Of a stretch of DNA of 44,061 nucleotides, positions 15,738 to 24,002 are shown one piece after another. The stretch comes from Kiritimatiellia bacterium (GTDB lineage Bacteria; Verrucomicrobiota; Kiritimatiellia; RFP12; UBA1067). The stretch is from assembly GCA_017525225.1 (NCBI GenBank), contig JAFXTB010000010.1, forward strand, positions 1 to 44,061, read 5' to 3'. Each line of letters begins with the position of its first letter. Position 1 is the first letter of the stretch. The notes beneath the pieces are model-generated. The model saw only the letters and a program-made list of their open reading frames with translations, was not told the DNA's origin and made no database searches. Both the position numbers and the translations under genes were made by a program.

Positions 15738-16415
15738 CTACAACATCGGGTGTATTACGTTTACGGCGATTCCCGAACAGATTTGCCTTATGTTGTTCCA
15801 GTCCTGATATTCCTTGACCAGATGCTTGTACTCGGCAAGGTTGGTATCGTCAAGATCGAAAGGTAGTGGATTGGCCAGCTGGTTTGCAAGTTGCTGCAAC
15901 GCGGAGGCTCCGTTTGGCTGCGGGTAGAGTTCGTCAAATCGGACGAGGGCATGCCCCGTGCCGTCATTCCCGAGATTCTTAGCCATTGCGGCGAAATCGA
16001 TATAGTCGCGTGTGGCGTTGCGTTTCAGTATCAGAACGGATTTGACACGCAGCATTTCATCCCTTGTAGGAAGGGTCAAACGTATTCCGTCTGTCTCGAT
16101 TTCTGCCGTCTCCAGCGGTTCGCTACGGATCAGTTGGCGAATTCCTGTCTCGATGCCGTCAAGCGATCCGAGAATAAGCACAGGACGGCGAATGCGGGCA
16201 GTCTGCCATCCGGCGACCGATTCAAGGTCTGCAAGGACGGTGTCGAAGCGTTCGCGCAAATCAGTCAGGGTATGGTCATGATCGACCGATACGCGGTGGT
16301 GCGCATAGGTGGCCGCAGCCGTACCGCCAACCAGAACCGCCCCAGGCACGATTTTCTGCAAGTGGGCGGCAGAGGACAACAATGCGTCCCAAGATGGAAT
16401 GGGCTTATCCGGCAT
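15738..16415 (-). CDS. AbiEii-like nucleotidyltransferase (toxin of a TA pair)
   Basis: 225 residues from MPDKPIPSWDALL, chosen because TTTGGAG stands 8 bases upstream and because the longer frame (from 16460) runs far into the partner gene. The fold marks are VLVGGTAAATYAHHRVSVDHDHTL (GG helix and acidic pair of the MNT-like superfamily), LTLPTRDEMLRVKSVLILKRNATRDYIDFAAM (the conserved basic K-R-RDY-D segment), as in AbiEii/nucleotidyl transferase toxins. Such toxins nucleotidylate cellular targets such as tRNA and can abort phage infection. It overlaps the small upstream gene by 11 bases, the usual antitoxin-toxin order. Specific target unknown. Confidence 0.8.
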   Translation of the reverse strand: MPDKPIPSWDALLSSAAHLQKIVPGAVLVGGTAAATYAHHRVSVDHDHTLTDLRERFDTVLADLESVAGWQTARIRRPVLILGSLDGIETGIRQLIRSEPLETAEIETDGIRLTLPTRDEMLRVKSVLILKRNATRDYIDFAAMAKNLGNDGTGHALVRFDELYPQPNGASALQQLANQLANPLPFDLDDTNLAEYKHLVKEYQDWNNIRQICSGIAVNVIHPML

Positions 16416-16617
16416 AGAGGCTCCAAAGATGGTATTTCTGGTCGCACGGGTCAGAAACATGAGCCGCGCATACCCTCCTGATCCGCTCCATTACGGAAGG
16501 ATCAGAACGGGACTTTTCGCGCAAAAACGCCCAATCGGAACGGCGGCCACGATCAATTATGTCATCGATTGCGGCGCTGCTCAACGACTCTGGATTCTGT
16601 AGATGCCGATGTTCCAT
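16405..16617 (-). CDS. Small partner (putative antitoxin) of the AbiEii-like toxin
   Basis: 70 residues from ATG 16617; ATGs further upstream (16626, 16683) would sit on or before the -10 box. Sequence features: SAAIDDIIDRGRRSDWAFLREKSRSDPSVMERI and a C-terminal YHLWSLYAG, an all-helical charged protein with Trp and Tyr near the ends. This matches my recollection of small proteins encoded before AbiEii-type nucleotidyltransferases, but I cannot name a Pfam family. The overlap with the toxin gene and shared promoter support one TA unit. It lacks a recognisable DNA-binding helix-turn-helix. Confidence 0.7.
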   Translation of the reverse strand: MEHRHLQNPESLSSAAIDDIIDRGRRSDWAFLREKSRSDPSVMERIRRVCAAHVSDPCDQKYHLWSLYAG

Positions 16618-16624
16618 GGCGAGC

Positions 16625-16633
16625 ATTATATCA
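16625..16633 (-). promoter_or_regulatory. Extended -10 box of the TA pair (predicted leaderless)
   Basis: TGA-TATAAT on the minus strand at 16633-16625, with exactly seven bases (16624-16618) to the ATG at 16617. No Shine-Dalgarno sequence fits in that gap. Confidence 0.6.
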
Positions 16634-16745
16634 AAACTCCATGGGGATTGCGAATGTTGTGCATGCAAAATTGGAGGATTCACGGTAAAGATACGATAGC
16701 CGGTCGCGGGCCAAGCATTTTCCCCTTACGGACTCCCTATGTTTT

Positions 16746-16754
16746 TGGTATAAT
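16746..16754 (+). promoter_or_regulatory. Extended -10 box of the glycine-rich protein gene
   Basis: TGG-TATAAT at 16746-16754, 96 bases before the start at 16851. The intervening leader has no obvious gene; a 22-codon frame at 16784 (MIQRIAMSVQ...) overlaps the ribosome-binding site and may be only a chance frame or a leader peptide. Confidence 0.55.
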
Positions 16755-16850
16755 CAATTCGCGTTCTTCAACAGAGGAATCTAGGATGATCCAACGCATT
16801 GCCATGTCCGTTCAGGTTTGGTCGATGCATGGAAAAACAGGAAAGGATGG

Positions 16851-19799
16851 ATGATGACAAAGGAACTTATGTCGATAGTGGCGGCGACTGCGGTGGCAGT
16901 TGCCGGCTTTGCGGCCGACGCGGGTTCAGGCGGCCAAGTGCACCACGTTGGCCGCTATGTCGTCCATACTTTTACGGAAGATGGCACGTTTACCTTGAAC
17001 AGCTCGAAGAATGTTGACATCCTGCTCGTTGGCGGCGGTGGTGGTGGCGGCGCCTACCACGGCGGCGGCGGCGGCGGTGGTGGCGTCGTCGTGAGCAATC
17101 TCACGCTTGCTGCGGGTACGTACAGCGTAAGCATCGGCGCGGGCGGCATCGGTTCCAGCTCTCCTGGCGTCAACGGTGGAGATGGCGGAAACACGCAATT
17201 TGGCAGTGGCGAGGAATGGATGACTGCAAACGGTGGCGGTGGCGGCGCATCGGGCGCATCGACGACATCCACGGCCGTGGCAGGACGATTCGGCGCCTCT
17301 GGCGGCGGCGGCTCCGTAACGTATGGCACTCGGCAGAGTGCCGACGGCGGCGCGGGGATGGACGGCCAGGGCTTCGGCGGCGGCAATGGTCTCGCCGGTA
17401 CAGAAGGGGTCGTCAGCCACTGGTGGCAGTGGGGCGGTGGCGGCGGCGGCGCGGGCGGCGCAGGCGGCGACGCCTGGTGGACTGCGAACGACGACTGCGG
17501 CGCAGGCGATGGAGGCCCGGGCTATGCTTGCGGGATCGTCGGCACTAATGTCGTCTATGGCGGTGGTGGTGGCGGCGGTTCGTCCGGGCGGCCTTACGGC
17601 TCGGGTGCAGGTGCCAGGCGGGGAAGAGGTTTCGGTGGCTCTGGCGGTGGTGGTACCGGCGGTACGAACCTTGAAAACGAAGGTTCGGCCACCGATGGCA
17701 CCGCAGGTGTAGACGGACTTGGCGGTGGTGGTGGTGGCGGCGGATCGCTTAGCTATGTGGACGTGGCTGGAAATACAGGCAACTGCGGTGCGGGCGGAAA
17801 CGGAGGCAGCGGCATCGTCATAGTCCGCTACGCCGGCGAATTCAGCGAGACGTTCGCCAACATCATTTCTACCGGCGCGCAGGTGGCGACGGTTGCCGAT
17901 GGCAGCTGCGTTTATACGTATCTCGGTAGCGGAACCTTCACCGTCGAAGGAGATTCCTTTGTCGACATCCTGCTTGTGGGCGGCGGTGGCGGTGGTGGAG
18001 CCTACCACGGCGGTGGTGGCGGCGGTGGTGGCGTCGTAGTGAGCAATCTCGCGCTTTTTGCGGGTACGTACAGCATAAGCGTCGGCGCGGGCGGCATCGG
18101 TTCCAGTTCCCCTGGCGTCAACGGCGGAGATGGCGGAGACTCGCGATTTGGCCGTGGCGAGGAATGGATTGCTGCAAACGGCGGCGGTGGTGGCGCATCG
18201 GGTGCGTCGACCATGTCCACGACCGTGGCAGGACGGTCCGGCGGCAGTGGCGGCGGCGGCTCCGTAACGTATGGTACTCGGCAGAGTGCCGACGGCGGCG
18301 CAGGCGTGGAAGGCCAGGGCTTCGGAGGTGGCAAGGGCTATGCCGGCAGTGAAACGGCCCTTACCCACTGGTGGCAGTGGGGCGGCGGCGGCGGCGGCGC
18401 GGGCGGTGCAGGCGGCGACGCTTGGTGGACGGCAGCCGCCGACTGTGGCGCAGGCGATGGAGGCCCGGGCTATGCATGCGGGATCGTCGGCACGAACGTC
18501 GTCTATGGCGGCGGCGGCGGCGGTGGCTCGGCCGGGCGGCCTGACGGCTCGGATGCAGCTGCCAGGCGGGGCAGAGGTTACGGCGGCTCTGGCGGCGGTG
18601 GTACCGGCGGTACGTACTTTGGTCAGGCCACCGATGGTACCGCGGGCGTAGACGGACTTGGCGGCGGCGGCGGTGGTGGCGGATCATATTCCAATGTGGA
18701 CGTGGCTAGAACTGTTGGCAACTGCGGCGCGGGTGGAAACGGAGGCAGCGGCGTAGTTATCATACGCGCGAGGAAGCCGGTGCCAGACGAATTCGCGGAA
18801 GTGGCGGTTCAGAACGCCACCAGACGTCGCTTGGACGATGGCAGGACCGCATACACCTTCCTTGAAGACGGCACGCTTTCGGTCAGAGGTGATTCGTACG
18901 CCGACATCCTGCTTGTTGGCGGCGGCGGCGGCGGTGGGTCCTTCCACGGCGGCGGCGGCGGCGCGGGAGGTGTTGTCACCCAGCGCGTGTATCTGCTGTC
19001 GGGAGAATACGCCGTCACGGTTGGCGCGGGCGGTGCTGGCGGTGCCGCCGGCGGTGTAAACTTCGGCGCGAATGGCGAAGCGAGTTCGATCGTCGGCACG
19101 TGCGTGACCTTGGTGGCGCAAGGCGGTGGCGGCGGTGCATCGGCGCAGGATTCGGCGGGCTCGGTTGCCAGAGGGCTTGACGGCGCTTCTGGCGGCGGCG
19201 GCGCGGTACGGTTCAACAGCCAGACGACGGTGGTCAACGCCGAGGTGTCGGGTGGCATTGATGGGCAGGGGCATGCCGGCGGGCGAGGTCTTGCCGGCGG
19301 CATGTATTTTACGTCCTGGTGGCAGTGGGGCGGCGGCGGCGGCGGCGCGGGCACTGTCGGCGGCGATGCCTGGGCTTCCTCTTCCGACACATCACAGTGC
19401 GGGGCCGGCCAGGGTGGCGACGGCATCTATTGCGATTTCAGCGGCGACAGCGTCTGCTACGGTGGCGGTGGGTCCGGTGGCTGCGAGGGCCGTCCCGAAG
19501 GCAGCGGCGTCAATCCTCGCATTCCCGGCGGCGCTGGCGGTGGTGGCGCTGGTGGCGCCGTGACGTATGTTTCGGGTGGGGGTACAACAAGGCTCGTTGC
19601 CGAAAAGGGCGGTGACGGCGTAGATGGCCTTGGTGGCGGCGGCGGTGGCGGCGGATCCAACCACAACTACTACGATTGGTCAGACGATACGCACGCGCCT
19701 TTGACGAACAAGTTCGGCGGTGGCGGCGACGGCGGCGACGGCGTGGTGGTGATACGTCTGCGTTGCCGGCCCAAGGGCCTGAACATCAATTTCAAATGA
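16851..19799 (+). CDS. Exported glycine-rich protein with three ~310-residue repeats
   Basis: 982 residues; start MMTKELMSIVAATAVAVAGFAADAG gives a Sec signal peptide and follows AGGAAAGG. The mature protein consists of three large units (about residues 30-335, 340-645, 650-975). Each opens with a short beta module ending in D-ILLVGGGGGGG, then an H-GGGGG run, a GTYSVSIGAGG-type strand, a long Gly/Ala/Ser segment, the Trp-rich WWQWGGGGGGAG and ends in GNGGSG.VIVR or GDGVVVIRL. Units 1 and 2 are nearly identical at the DNA level; unit 3 has diverged. This is the architecture of glycine-rich surface/adhesin or tail-fibre-like domains; the Gly-rich parts may form polyglycine-II-like bundles. A structural or adhesive extracellular role is inferred; no enzyme motif is visible. 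Confidence 0.85.
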   Translation: MMTKELMSIVAATAVAVAGFAADAGSGGQVHHVGRYVVHTFTEDGTFTLNSSKNVDILLVGGGGGGGAYHGGGGGGGGVVVSNLTLAAGTYSVSIGAGGIGSSSPGVNGGDGGNTQFGSGEEWMTANGGGGGASGASTTSTAVAGRFGASGGGGSVTYGTRQSADGGAGMDGQGFGGGNGLAGTEGVVSHWWQWGGGGGGAGGAGGDAWWTANDDCGAGDGGPGYACGIVGTNVVYGGGGGGGSSGRPYGSGAGARRGRGFGGSGGGGTGGTNLENEGSATDGTAGVDGLGGGGGGGGSLSYVDVAGNTGNCGAGGNGGSGIVIVRYAGEFSETFANIISTGAQVATVADGSCVYTYLGSGTFTVEGDSFVDILLVGGGGGGGAYHGGGGGGGGVVVSNLALFAGTYSISVGAGGIGSSSPGVNGGDGGDSRFGRGEEWIAANGGGGGASGASTMSTTVAGRSGGSGGGGSVTYGTRQSADGGAGVEGQGFGGGKGYAGSETALTHWWQWGGGGGGAGGAGGDAWWTAAADCGAGDGGPGYACGIVGTNVVYGGGGGGGSAGRPDGSDAAARRGRGYGGSGGGGTGGTYFGQATDGTAGVDGLGGGGGGGGSYSNVDVARTVGNCGAGGNGGSGVVIIRARKPVPDEFAEVAVQNATRRRLDDGRTAYTFLEDGTLSVRGDSYADILLVGGGGGGGSFHGGGGGAGGVVTQRVYLLSGEYAVTVGAGGAGGAAGGVNFGANGEASSIVGTCVTLVAQGGGGGASAQDSAGSVARGLDGASGGGGAVRFNSQTTVVNAEVSGGIDGQGHAGGRGLAGGMYFTSWWQWGGGGGGAGTVGGDAWASSSDTSQCGAGQGGDGIYCDFSGDSVCYGGGGSGGCEGRPEGSGVNPRIPGGAGGGGAGGAVTYVSGGGTTRLVAEKGGDGVDGLGGGGGGGGSNHNYYDWSDDTHAPLTNKFGGGGDGGDGVVVIRLRCRPKGLNINFK
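16960..19770 (+). repeat. Three tandem ~900-bp coding repeats
   Basis: Units begin near 16960, 17880 and 18830. The segment following catcctgcttgtnggcggcgg-type sequence is shared by all three; units 1 and 2 match almost base for base over long stretches (for example around 17240-17350 and 18180-18300), so they are a recent duplication or are homogenised by conversion. Confidence 0.8.
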
Positions 19800-19828
19800 T
19801 ACGACATGCAGAGAAGGAGGAATCGGCA

Positions 19829-21307
19829 ATGGATGCAATGGGAAGAAGGGGGTTTATAGCCGGGGCGCTGGCCGCAGGAGGTGCCGCGACGCTGCGTGGT
19901 TCGCAGACCGCGTGTCCGCAGCTGCCGCCGATCGCGCCTTCAAAGAAGATACAGCACCGCATATTCTGGTCCTGGGACCATTCCACGAACTGGTCGATGA
20001 ACGTGCCGGGCGAGCAGAACTGCGGCGTGGGAAACGAATACACGAAGAAGTTCGGCATGTTCGAGCTCGACTACCGCCGCGTAGTCGACTGGTGCGCGGA
20101 GCACGGCATGGAGGGGGTGGGCATAGTCGGCCTTCTCCGCGACCGCCACGGCGGCGTGGATGCCGCACGGCGGCTCTGCGGATATGCGCGTGAGAAGGGC
20201 GTGCGGATCTATCTCATCGCCGGACTCTTTGCCTATGGCGGCATATACTACGAGGGCGACAGCCCGTGGTCCCTGACCAAAAAGCTCAGGGAGCGGCCGG
20301 ACTGGGTGGGCGTGGGTTTGGACGGTTCCCCGCTAGTCTACCACCACATGGGTTCCGGCGGCACGAAGATCGAACCAATGGGATGCCCGTCCAATCCGGA
20401 ACTTCGGCAGTACGTGCTCGACTCCCTCGACTGGCTCTTCAAGACGATTCCCGAACTTGGCGGCATACAGATGGAGGCTGGTGACAACGGCGTATGCCAA
20501 TGCGCGAAGTGCCGCGCACGCCGTGGACAGGCGAAGAATCCGATGAGCATCGAGGACATGGCGCTCATATACCCGCCGGGCGGAGAAGTGATCCGTTCCC
20601 GCAGCAAGGACGCCTGGGTAATATGCGAATGCTACCACCACTTCCTGGCCGAGCCATGCGTAAAGACGTTCCGGGCCGATAGTCCGGACGAAAACGTGCA
20701 TAAGCTCCTGGCGATGCCGTCCTCCACGATATTCCAGTGGGGTACGGGCGACCGTTACAAGGATCCTGCCAAATGGAACGATTCCTCGCGCATGCTGCCG
20801 GCCTTCCGGAAGTTCCGCAACATCCTCCGTACCCACGCCGGCACGCAGTGGTCGGACGGCAGATATACCTTCGCCGTCGAACGGATCCGCCGCGAGTGCC
20901 GCCTGAGCTGCCTATCGGGTGCCGACTTCATTTCGATGTTCGACGAAAACAATCCGTTCTACGCCAATTCGGAGTTCAACTACCTGGCGCTGAACTATTT
21001 CGCGGAGCATCCGCTGGCGGAGATGGCGCATTTCGTGCGCGACGAGATGGCCCCGCGCCTGGGCGGCTGGGAGCCGGCCGAGCGGTGGTGCGAGCTGAGC
21101 ACCCTGCATAAGGACGCCACGAAGATCCTCGCAGCCGTCGATGAGATCGTGAAGATCGCCTCCGGCCTTTCAGCCGACCGGGAGGCCCGCCGGCGCTGGC
21201 TGCAGCTTTCCGCATGGCTGGAATCCTACAGGTTCGAGGCGAAGTTCTGGCCGGACCCGAAGGGCCACGACTACTACTTCAACAGCTTCAACTGGAGAAG
21301 GGTCTAG
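19829..21307 (+). CDS. Tat-exported TIM-barrel-like hydrolase, uncharacterised
   Basis: 492 residues; ATG 19829 is chosen because GGAGG lies 8 bases upstream and MGRRGFIAGALAAGGAA is then an N-terminal twin-arginine signal. The protein would be exported folded. Body: RIFWSWDHSTNW, DYRRVVDWCAEHGMEGVGIVGLLRDRHGGVDAARRLCGYAREKGVRIYLIAG, GIQMEAGDNGVCQCAKCRARRG, WVICECYHHF, FISMFDENNPFYANSEFNYLALNYF. The alternation of strands and helices and the Glu in GIQMEAGD fit a glycoside-hydrolase-like barrel; CQCAKCR is a CxCxxC motif like that in the DUF4838 protein. I do not recognise the family. It is flanked by the glycine-rich protein gene (29 bases before) and a GH42-like gene (39 bases after), so the three probably form an operon. 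Confidence 0.78.
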   Translation: MDAMGRRGFIAGALAAGGAATLRGSQTACPQLPPIAPSKKIQHRIFWSWDHSTNWSMNVPGEQNCGVGNEYTKKFGMFELDYRRVVDWCAEHGMEGVGIVGLLRDRHGGVDAARRLCGYAREKGVRIYLIAGLFAYGGIYYEGDSPWSLTKKLRERPDWVGVGLDGSPLVYHHMGSGGTKIEPMGCPSNPELRQYVLDSLDWLFKTIPELGGIQMEAGDNGVCQCAKCRARRGQAKNPMSIEDMALIYPPGGEVIRSRSKDAWVICECYHHFLAEPCVKTFRADSPDENVHKLLAMPSSTIFQWGTGDRYKDPAKWNDSSRMLPAFRKFRNILRTHAGTQWSDGRYTFAVERIRRECRLSCLSGADFISMFDENNPFYANSEFNYLALNYFAEHPLAEMAHFVRDEMAPRLGGWEPAERWCELSTLHKDATKILAAVDEIVKIASGLSADREARRRWLQLSAWLESYRFEAKFWPDPKGHDYYFNSFNWRRV

Positions 21308-21346
21308 GCGCTGGACGACGATCTGCGAGAGAGGAGAAAAGACATC

Positions 21347-23728
21347 ATGAGAAACATGACAGGGATTGCGAAGATGGGGATCGCGCTGCTTGGCGTTCTT
21401 TGCCAGGCGGCGCTTCTGGCGGACGATGTGTTCACCGTGCGCGCATGGGCCGGATTCGCGGCCAAGGCCAACCGCAGAAAGGATGCGACGCTCCTTTTCA
21501 AGGGCGACCGCTCGTGCAAGCCGGAGCGCATCCAGTACATACTGGACGTCCGCAGCGGCGTGCCTGAGTTCAAGTACAAGAACGCGAAGGGGGAGTGGCG
21601 GGGATTTCTGTACCAGGCCGGCGGCGATGTCTGCGAGCCAGGCCCGGGCGGACAGGTCATACCGTCGGACAAAGTGGTGAAGTTCGACACCAAGGCCACC
21701 TGGCTGCATCTTGCCGCCGTGTTCGACCACGGCAGCTTCACGCTCTACATGAACGGACGCCCTGTAATGGTCTCGAAGGGCAGGCATGAGTCGCCGCCGG
21801 TGCACGGGGATCCACTGTACGTGGGCCATGGCCAGGCGCCGGGCGGCTCGGAAGCCTTCTATGTCAATGGCTGCGTGCGCCGCGAGGCATACGAGAAGCG
21901 CGCGATGTCAGCGGAAGAGATCGCCGCCGTATACGCGGCCGAACTGCCGCTCGTAAGCGCCGAAACGCCGCCAGAACTGAAGTTCCCGACGCCGGTGGAG
22001 GGCGTGCTGCCGATGACGGCCGCATATCTCGGTTCGCCCGCGGCGAAGCCCATGCCGCGCGGCTCGAACTGCGTTTCGAGGATCGTGATGGTAAACGGCA
22101 TTCCGCGCGTGTGTGTGGATGGCGAGGTGGTTTCGGGGATGGCGATGATGCCTTCGCCGCATGTCGACAATCCGGAGGTGACGTTCTCATGCAATGATTT
22201 CGCGGCAGCGGGCGTGCGCATCTTCAGCAACATCTTCTGGGGCGGCGAACCGCAGAACAAATGGTGGCTCGGCGAGGGCAGATACGACTGGGCGTACTAT
22301 GACGCGCGCCTCAAGGCGATGATCGACGCCGCCCCGAACGGATGGGTCTTCCCCCGGATAAAGATGGATCCCCCGCCCTGGTGGCGAAAGCAGCATCCAG
22401 ACGAATATTACGGCCGGCAGATACGCGCAGACTCGGAGAAGTGGAAGTCCCTGCGCGACCAGATGCTGCGGGATGTCGTCACGCATATCGAGAATTCACC
22501 GCTCGCCCCGTACGTGGTCGGCTACCATATCGGCGCGCTGAGCGGTACCGAATGGCTCATATTCGACCCGAAGGTCAACAGGCAGATCGCCGCCATGACC
22601 CGCGCCGAACGCCAGACGCTTTTCGATCATAGGTCCAAGGCGGCGGCGGACGCGCTGATCGATGCGGCCGGACTCGTCAAGCGTCTCGTGGGCCACCGGA
22701 AGATCGTCGGCTCCTTCTTTGGATATTCGTTCATCGAGCATCGCGACGCGGCGCGCGTATACGCATGCCCGGATCTCGATTTCTTCGCCGCTCCGCATTC
22801 CTACGGCCATCGCCGCGGCGGACAGTCGGGCCGCTCGAACGTCTTCGCCCTCGCAAGCGCCCGCCTCCACGGCAAGATATTCTGGATGGAGTCCGACGAC
22901 CGCACCCTGTATGCCCGTACCGACGAGTCCTATCGGTGCACCACCTTGCAGGAGAGCGTGGACGTGCTCAAGCGGGCCATCGGTTTCACGCTCGCCGAAG
23001 GATGGGAGACGTGGTGGTTCCTGCTTGTAGGAAACAATACATTCCACGACGAGACGATAATGCGGACGATTGCGCGCGGCCAGGACGAGGCTGTAAGGTT
23101 CGGGCTGAAGGCGCCTGCCCGCACTGAGAGCGACGTGGCCGTGTTCCGCCGCGTCCAGGAGCTCGACTACGGTCCTTACTCCCCGAAGGCCGATGAATAC
23201 GGGTACGACGCCTTCTGTCGCATCTATCCGAGGAGTGGCGTAGCCTACGACTGCTATATGTTCGAGGATGTCCTGTCAAAGGACCTGCCGGACTACAAGG
23301 TCTATGTGTTCAACGACGCGAAGACGATTTCGCCGGCGGAGCGCGAGGCGATAGACCGGCTGGTCAGGCGCAGAGGCAGGACCGCGATATGGATGAACGC
23401 CGAGAAGGAGGCGGTCGTCAGTTCGCCGGAAGGCTGGCGCCAGCTTGACTTTACGCGCCCGCCCGTCCCGCAGAGGCTGCGCGCCGTCCTGGCAGAGTCC
23501 GGTGCGCATGTCTGGCTGGACAGCGACGACTTCGTGCTGCCGGGTCGCGGCTATCTGATGGTACATGCCGCCACGGCCGGCGAGAAGCACATCTCGCTTC
23601 CGCAGGCCTGCGACCTTGTGGAGATCTTCGACCGGAAGCGCGACCGGCTGAATGTGAAGGATTTCACAGAAAGCATGTACAAGGGGGAGACCCTCATCTA
23701 CCGCATGGTTCACCGCCGTGCGCCCTAG
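21347..23728 (+). CDS. Exported LamG plus GH42/beta-galactosidase-like protein
   Basis: 793 residues after a GGAGAAAA ribosome-binding site. Signal peptide MRNMTGIAKMGIALLGVLCQAALLADD. Residues ~27-205 form a LamG/concanavalin-like domain (TWLHLAAVFDHGSFTLYMNGRPV, DPLYVGHG, AFYVNGCVRREAYEKRAMSAEEIAAVY). A linker leads to a TIM-barrel with GH42-like features: GMAMMPSP, CNDFAAAGVRIFSNIFWGG, RYDWAYYDARLKAMIDAAPNGWVFPRIKMDPPPWWRKQHPDEYY, YVVGYHIGALSGTEW (acid/base candidate Glu in GTEW), IFWMESDDRT (nucleophile candidate Glu in WMESD) and a C-terminal Rossmann-like A-domain (YKVYVFNDAKTISPAEREAIDRLVRRRGRTAIWMNAE). Probably cleaves a beta-galactoside or related sugar; specificity unknown. Confidence 0.82.
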   Translation: MRNMTGIAKMGIALLGVLCQAALLADDVFTVRAWAGFAAKANRRKDATLLFKGDRSCKPERIQYILDVRSGVPEFKYKNAKGEWRGFLYQAGGDVCEPGPGGQVIPSDKVVKFDTKATWLHLAAVFDHGSFTLYMNGRPVMVSKGRHESPPVHGDPLYVGHGQAPGGSEAFYVNGCVRREAYEKRAMSAEEIAAVYAAELPLVSAETPPELKFPTPVEGVLPMTAAYLGSPAAKPMPRGSNCVSRIVMVNGIPRVCVDGEVVSGMAMMPSPHVDNPEVTFSCNDFAAAGVRIFSNIFWGGEPQNKWWLGEGRYDWAYYDARLKAMIDAAPNGWVFPRIKMDPPPWWRKQHPDEYYGRQIRADSEKWKSLRDQMLRDVVTHIENSPLAPYVVGYHIGALSGTEWLIFDPKVNRQIAAMTRAERQTLFDHRSKAAADALIDAAGLVKRLVGHRKIVGSFFGYSFIEHRDAARVYACPDLDFFAAPHSYGHRRGGQSGRSNVFALASARLHGKIFWMESDDRTLYARTDESYRCTTLQESVDVLKRAIGFTLAEGWETWWFLLVGNNTFHDETIMRTIARGQDEAVRFGLKAPARTESDVAVFRRVQELDYGPYSPKADEYGYDAFCRIYPRSGVAYDCYMFEDVLSKDLPDYKVYVFNDAKTISPAEREAIDRLVRRRGRTAIWMNAEKEAVVSSPEGWRQLDFTRPPVPQRLRAVLAESGAHVWLDSDDFVLPGRGYLMVHAATAGEKHISLPQACDLVEIFDRKRDRLNVKDFTESMYKGETLIYRMVHRRAP

Positions 23729-23736
23729 CATCGGCA

Positions 23737-23885
23737 ATGTCCAACCACCAACCGCCAGCAGCCAACCGCCAATTCAGGGAGGTCGTGGCGTGCCTTTCGC
23801 CTTGTGGAGTCCATGCTGCGGATGGAAGGAATCGGCTGCGTTGCGACCATGTGTTGTTGGTTGATGGTTGCTGGTTGTTGGCTGT
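23737..23885. repeat. Inverted pair of short heptamer arrays
   Basis: Left arm 23737-23771 holds about five units of the reverse heptamer (accacca, accgcca, gcagcca, accgcca); right arm 23858-23885 holds four forward units (tggttga, tggttgc, tggttgt, tggctgt). They are separated by ~85 bases without a plausible gene and could fold into an imperfect stem. The left arm begins 8 bases after the stop codon of the GH42-like gene. The units match the heptamer arrays at 30664, 34054, 37479 and 41603. Confidence 0.7.
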
Positions 23886-23903
23886 TAGATATTGCCTTGG
23901 GGC

Positions 23904-23932
23904 TTGCAATTTCGGACGGTTTCGGGCATAAT
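23904..23932 (+). promoter_or_regulatory. Sigma-70-type promoter before the creatininase-family gene
   Basis: TTGCAA at 23904-23909, a 17-base spacer and CATAAT at 23927-23932. The leader to 24003 is about 63 bases and includes AAGGAAAA before the ATG. With the neighbouring inverted heptamer pair this accounts for the 274-base gap 23729-24002. Confidence 0.6.
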
Positions 23933-24002
23933 ATCCACCGTCTTTCAAATCCGTTGCCCCTGGCGGAAGCCACGGGCATGAAACCACAAGGAAAATCCAA
24001 CC

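Noticed and set aside
16784-16852. 22-codon frame before the glycine-rich gene
   Set aside because: Too short and without a family; it overlaps the ribosome-binding site of the next gene. Kept only as a remark in the promoter entry.
16926-18368. 480-codon minus-strand frame opposite the glycine-rich gene
   Set aside because: The Gly codons (GGN) read backwards as Ala, Pro and Thr codons without stops; there is no independent start signal.
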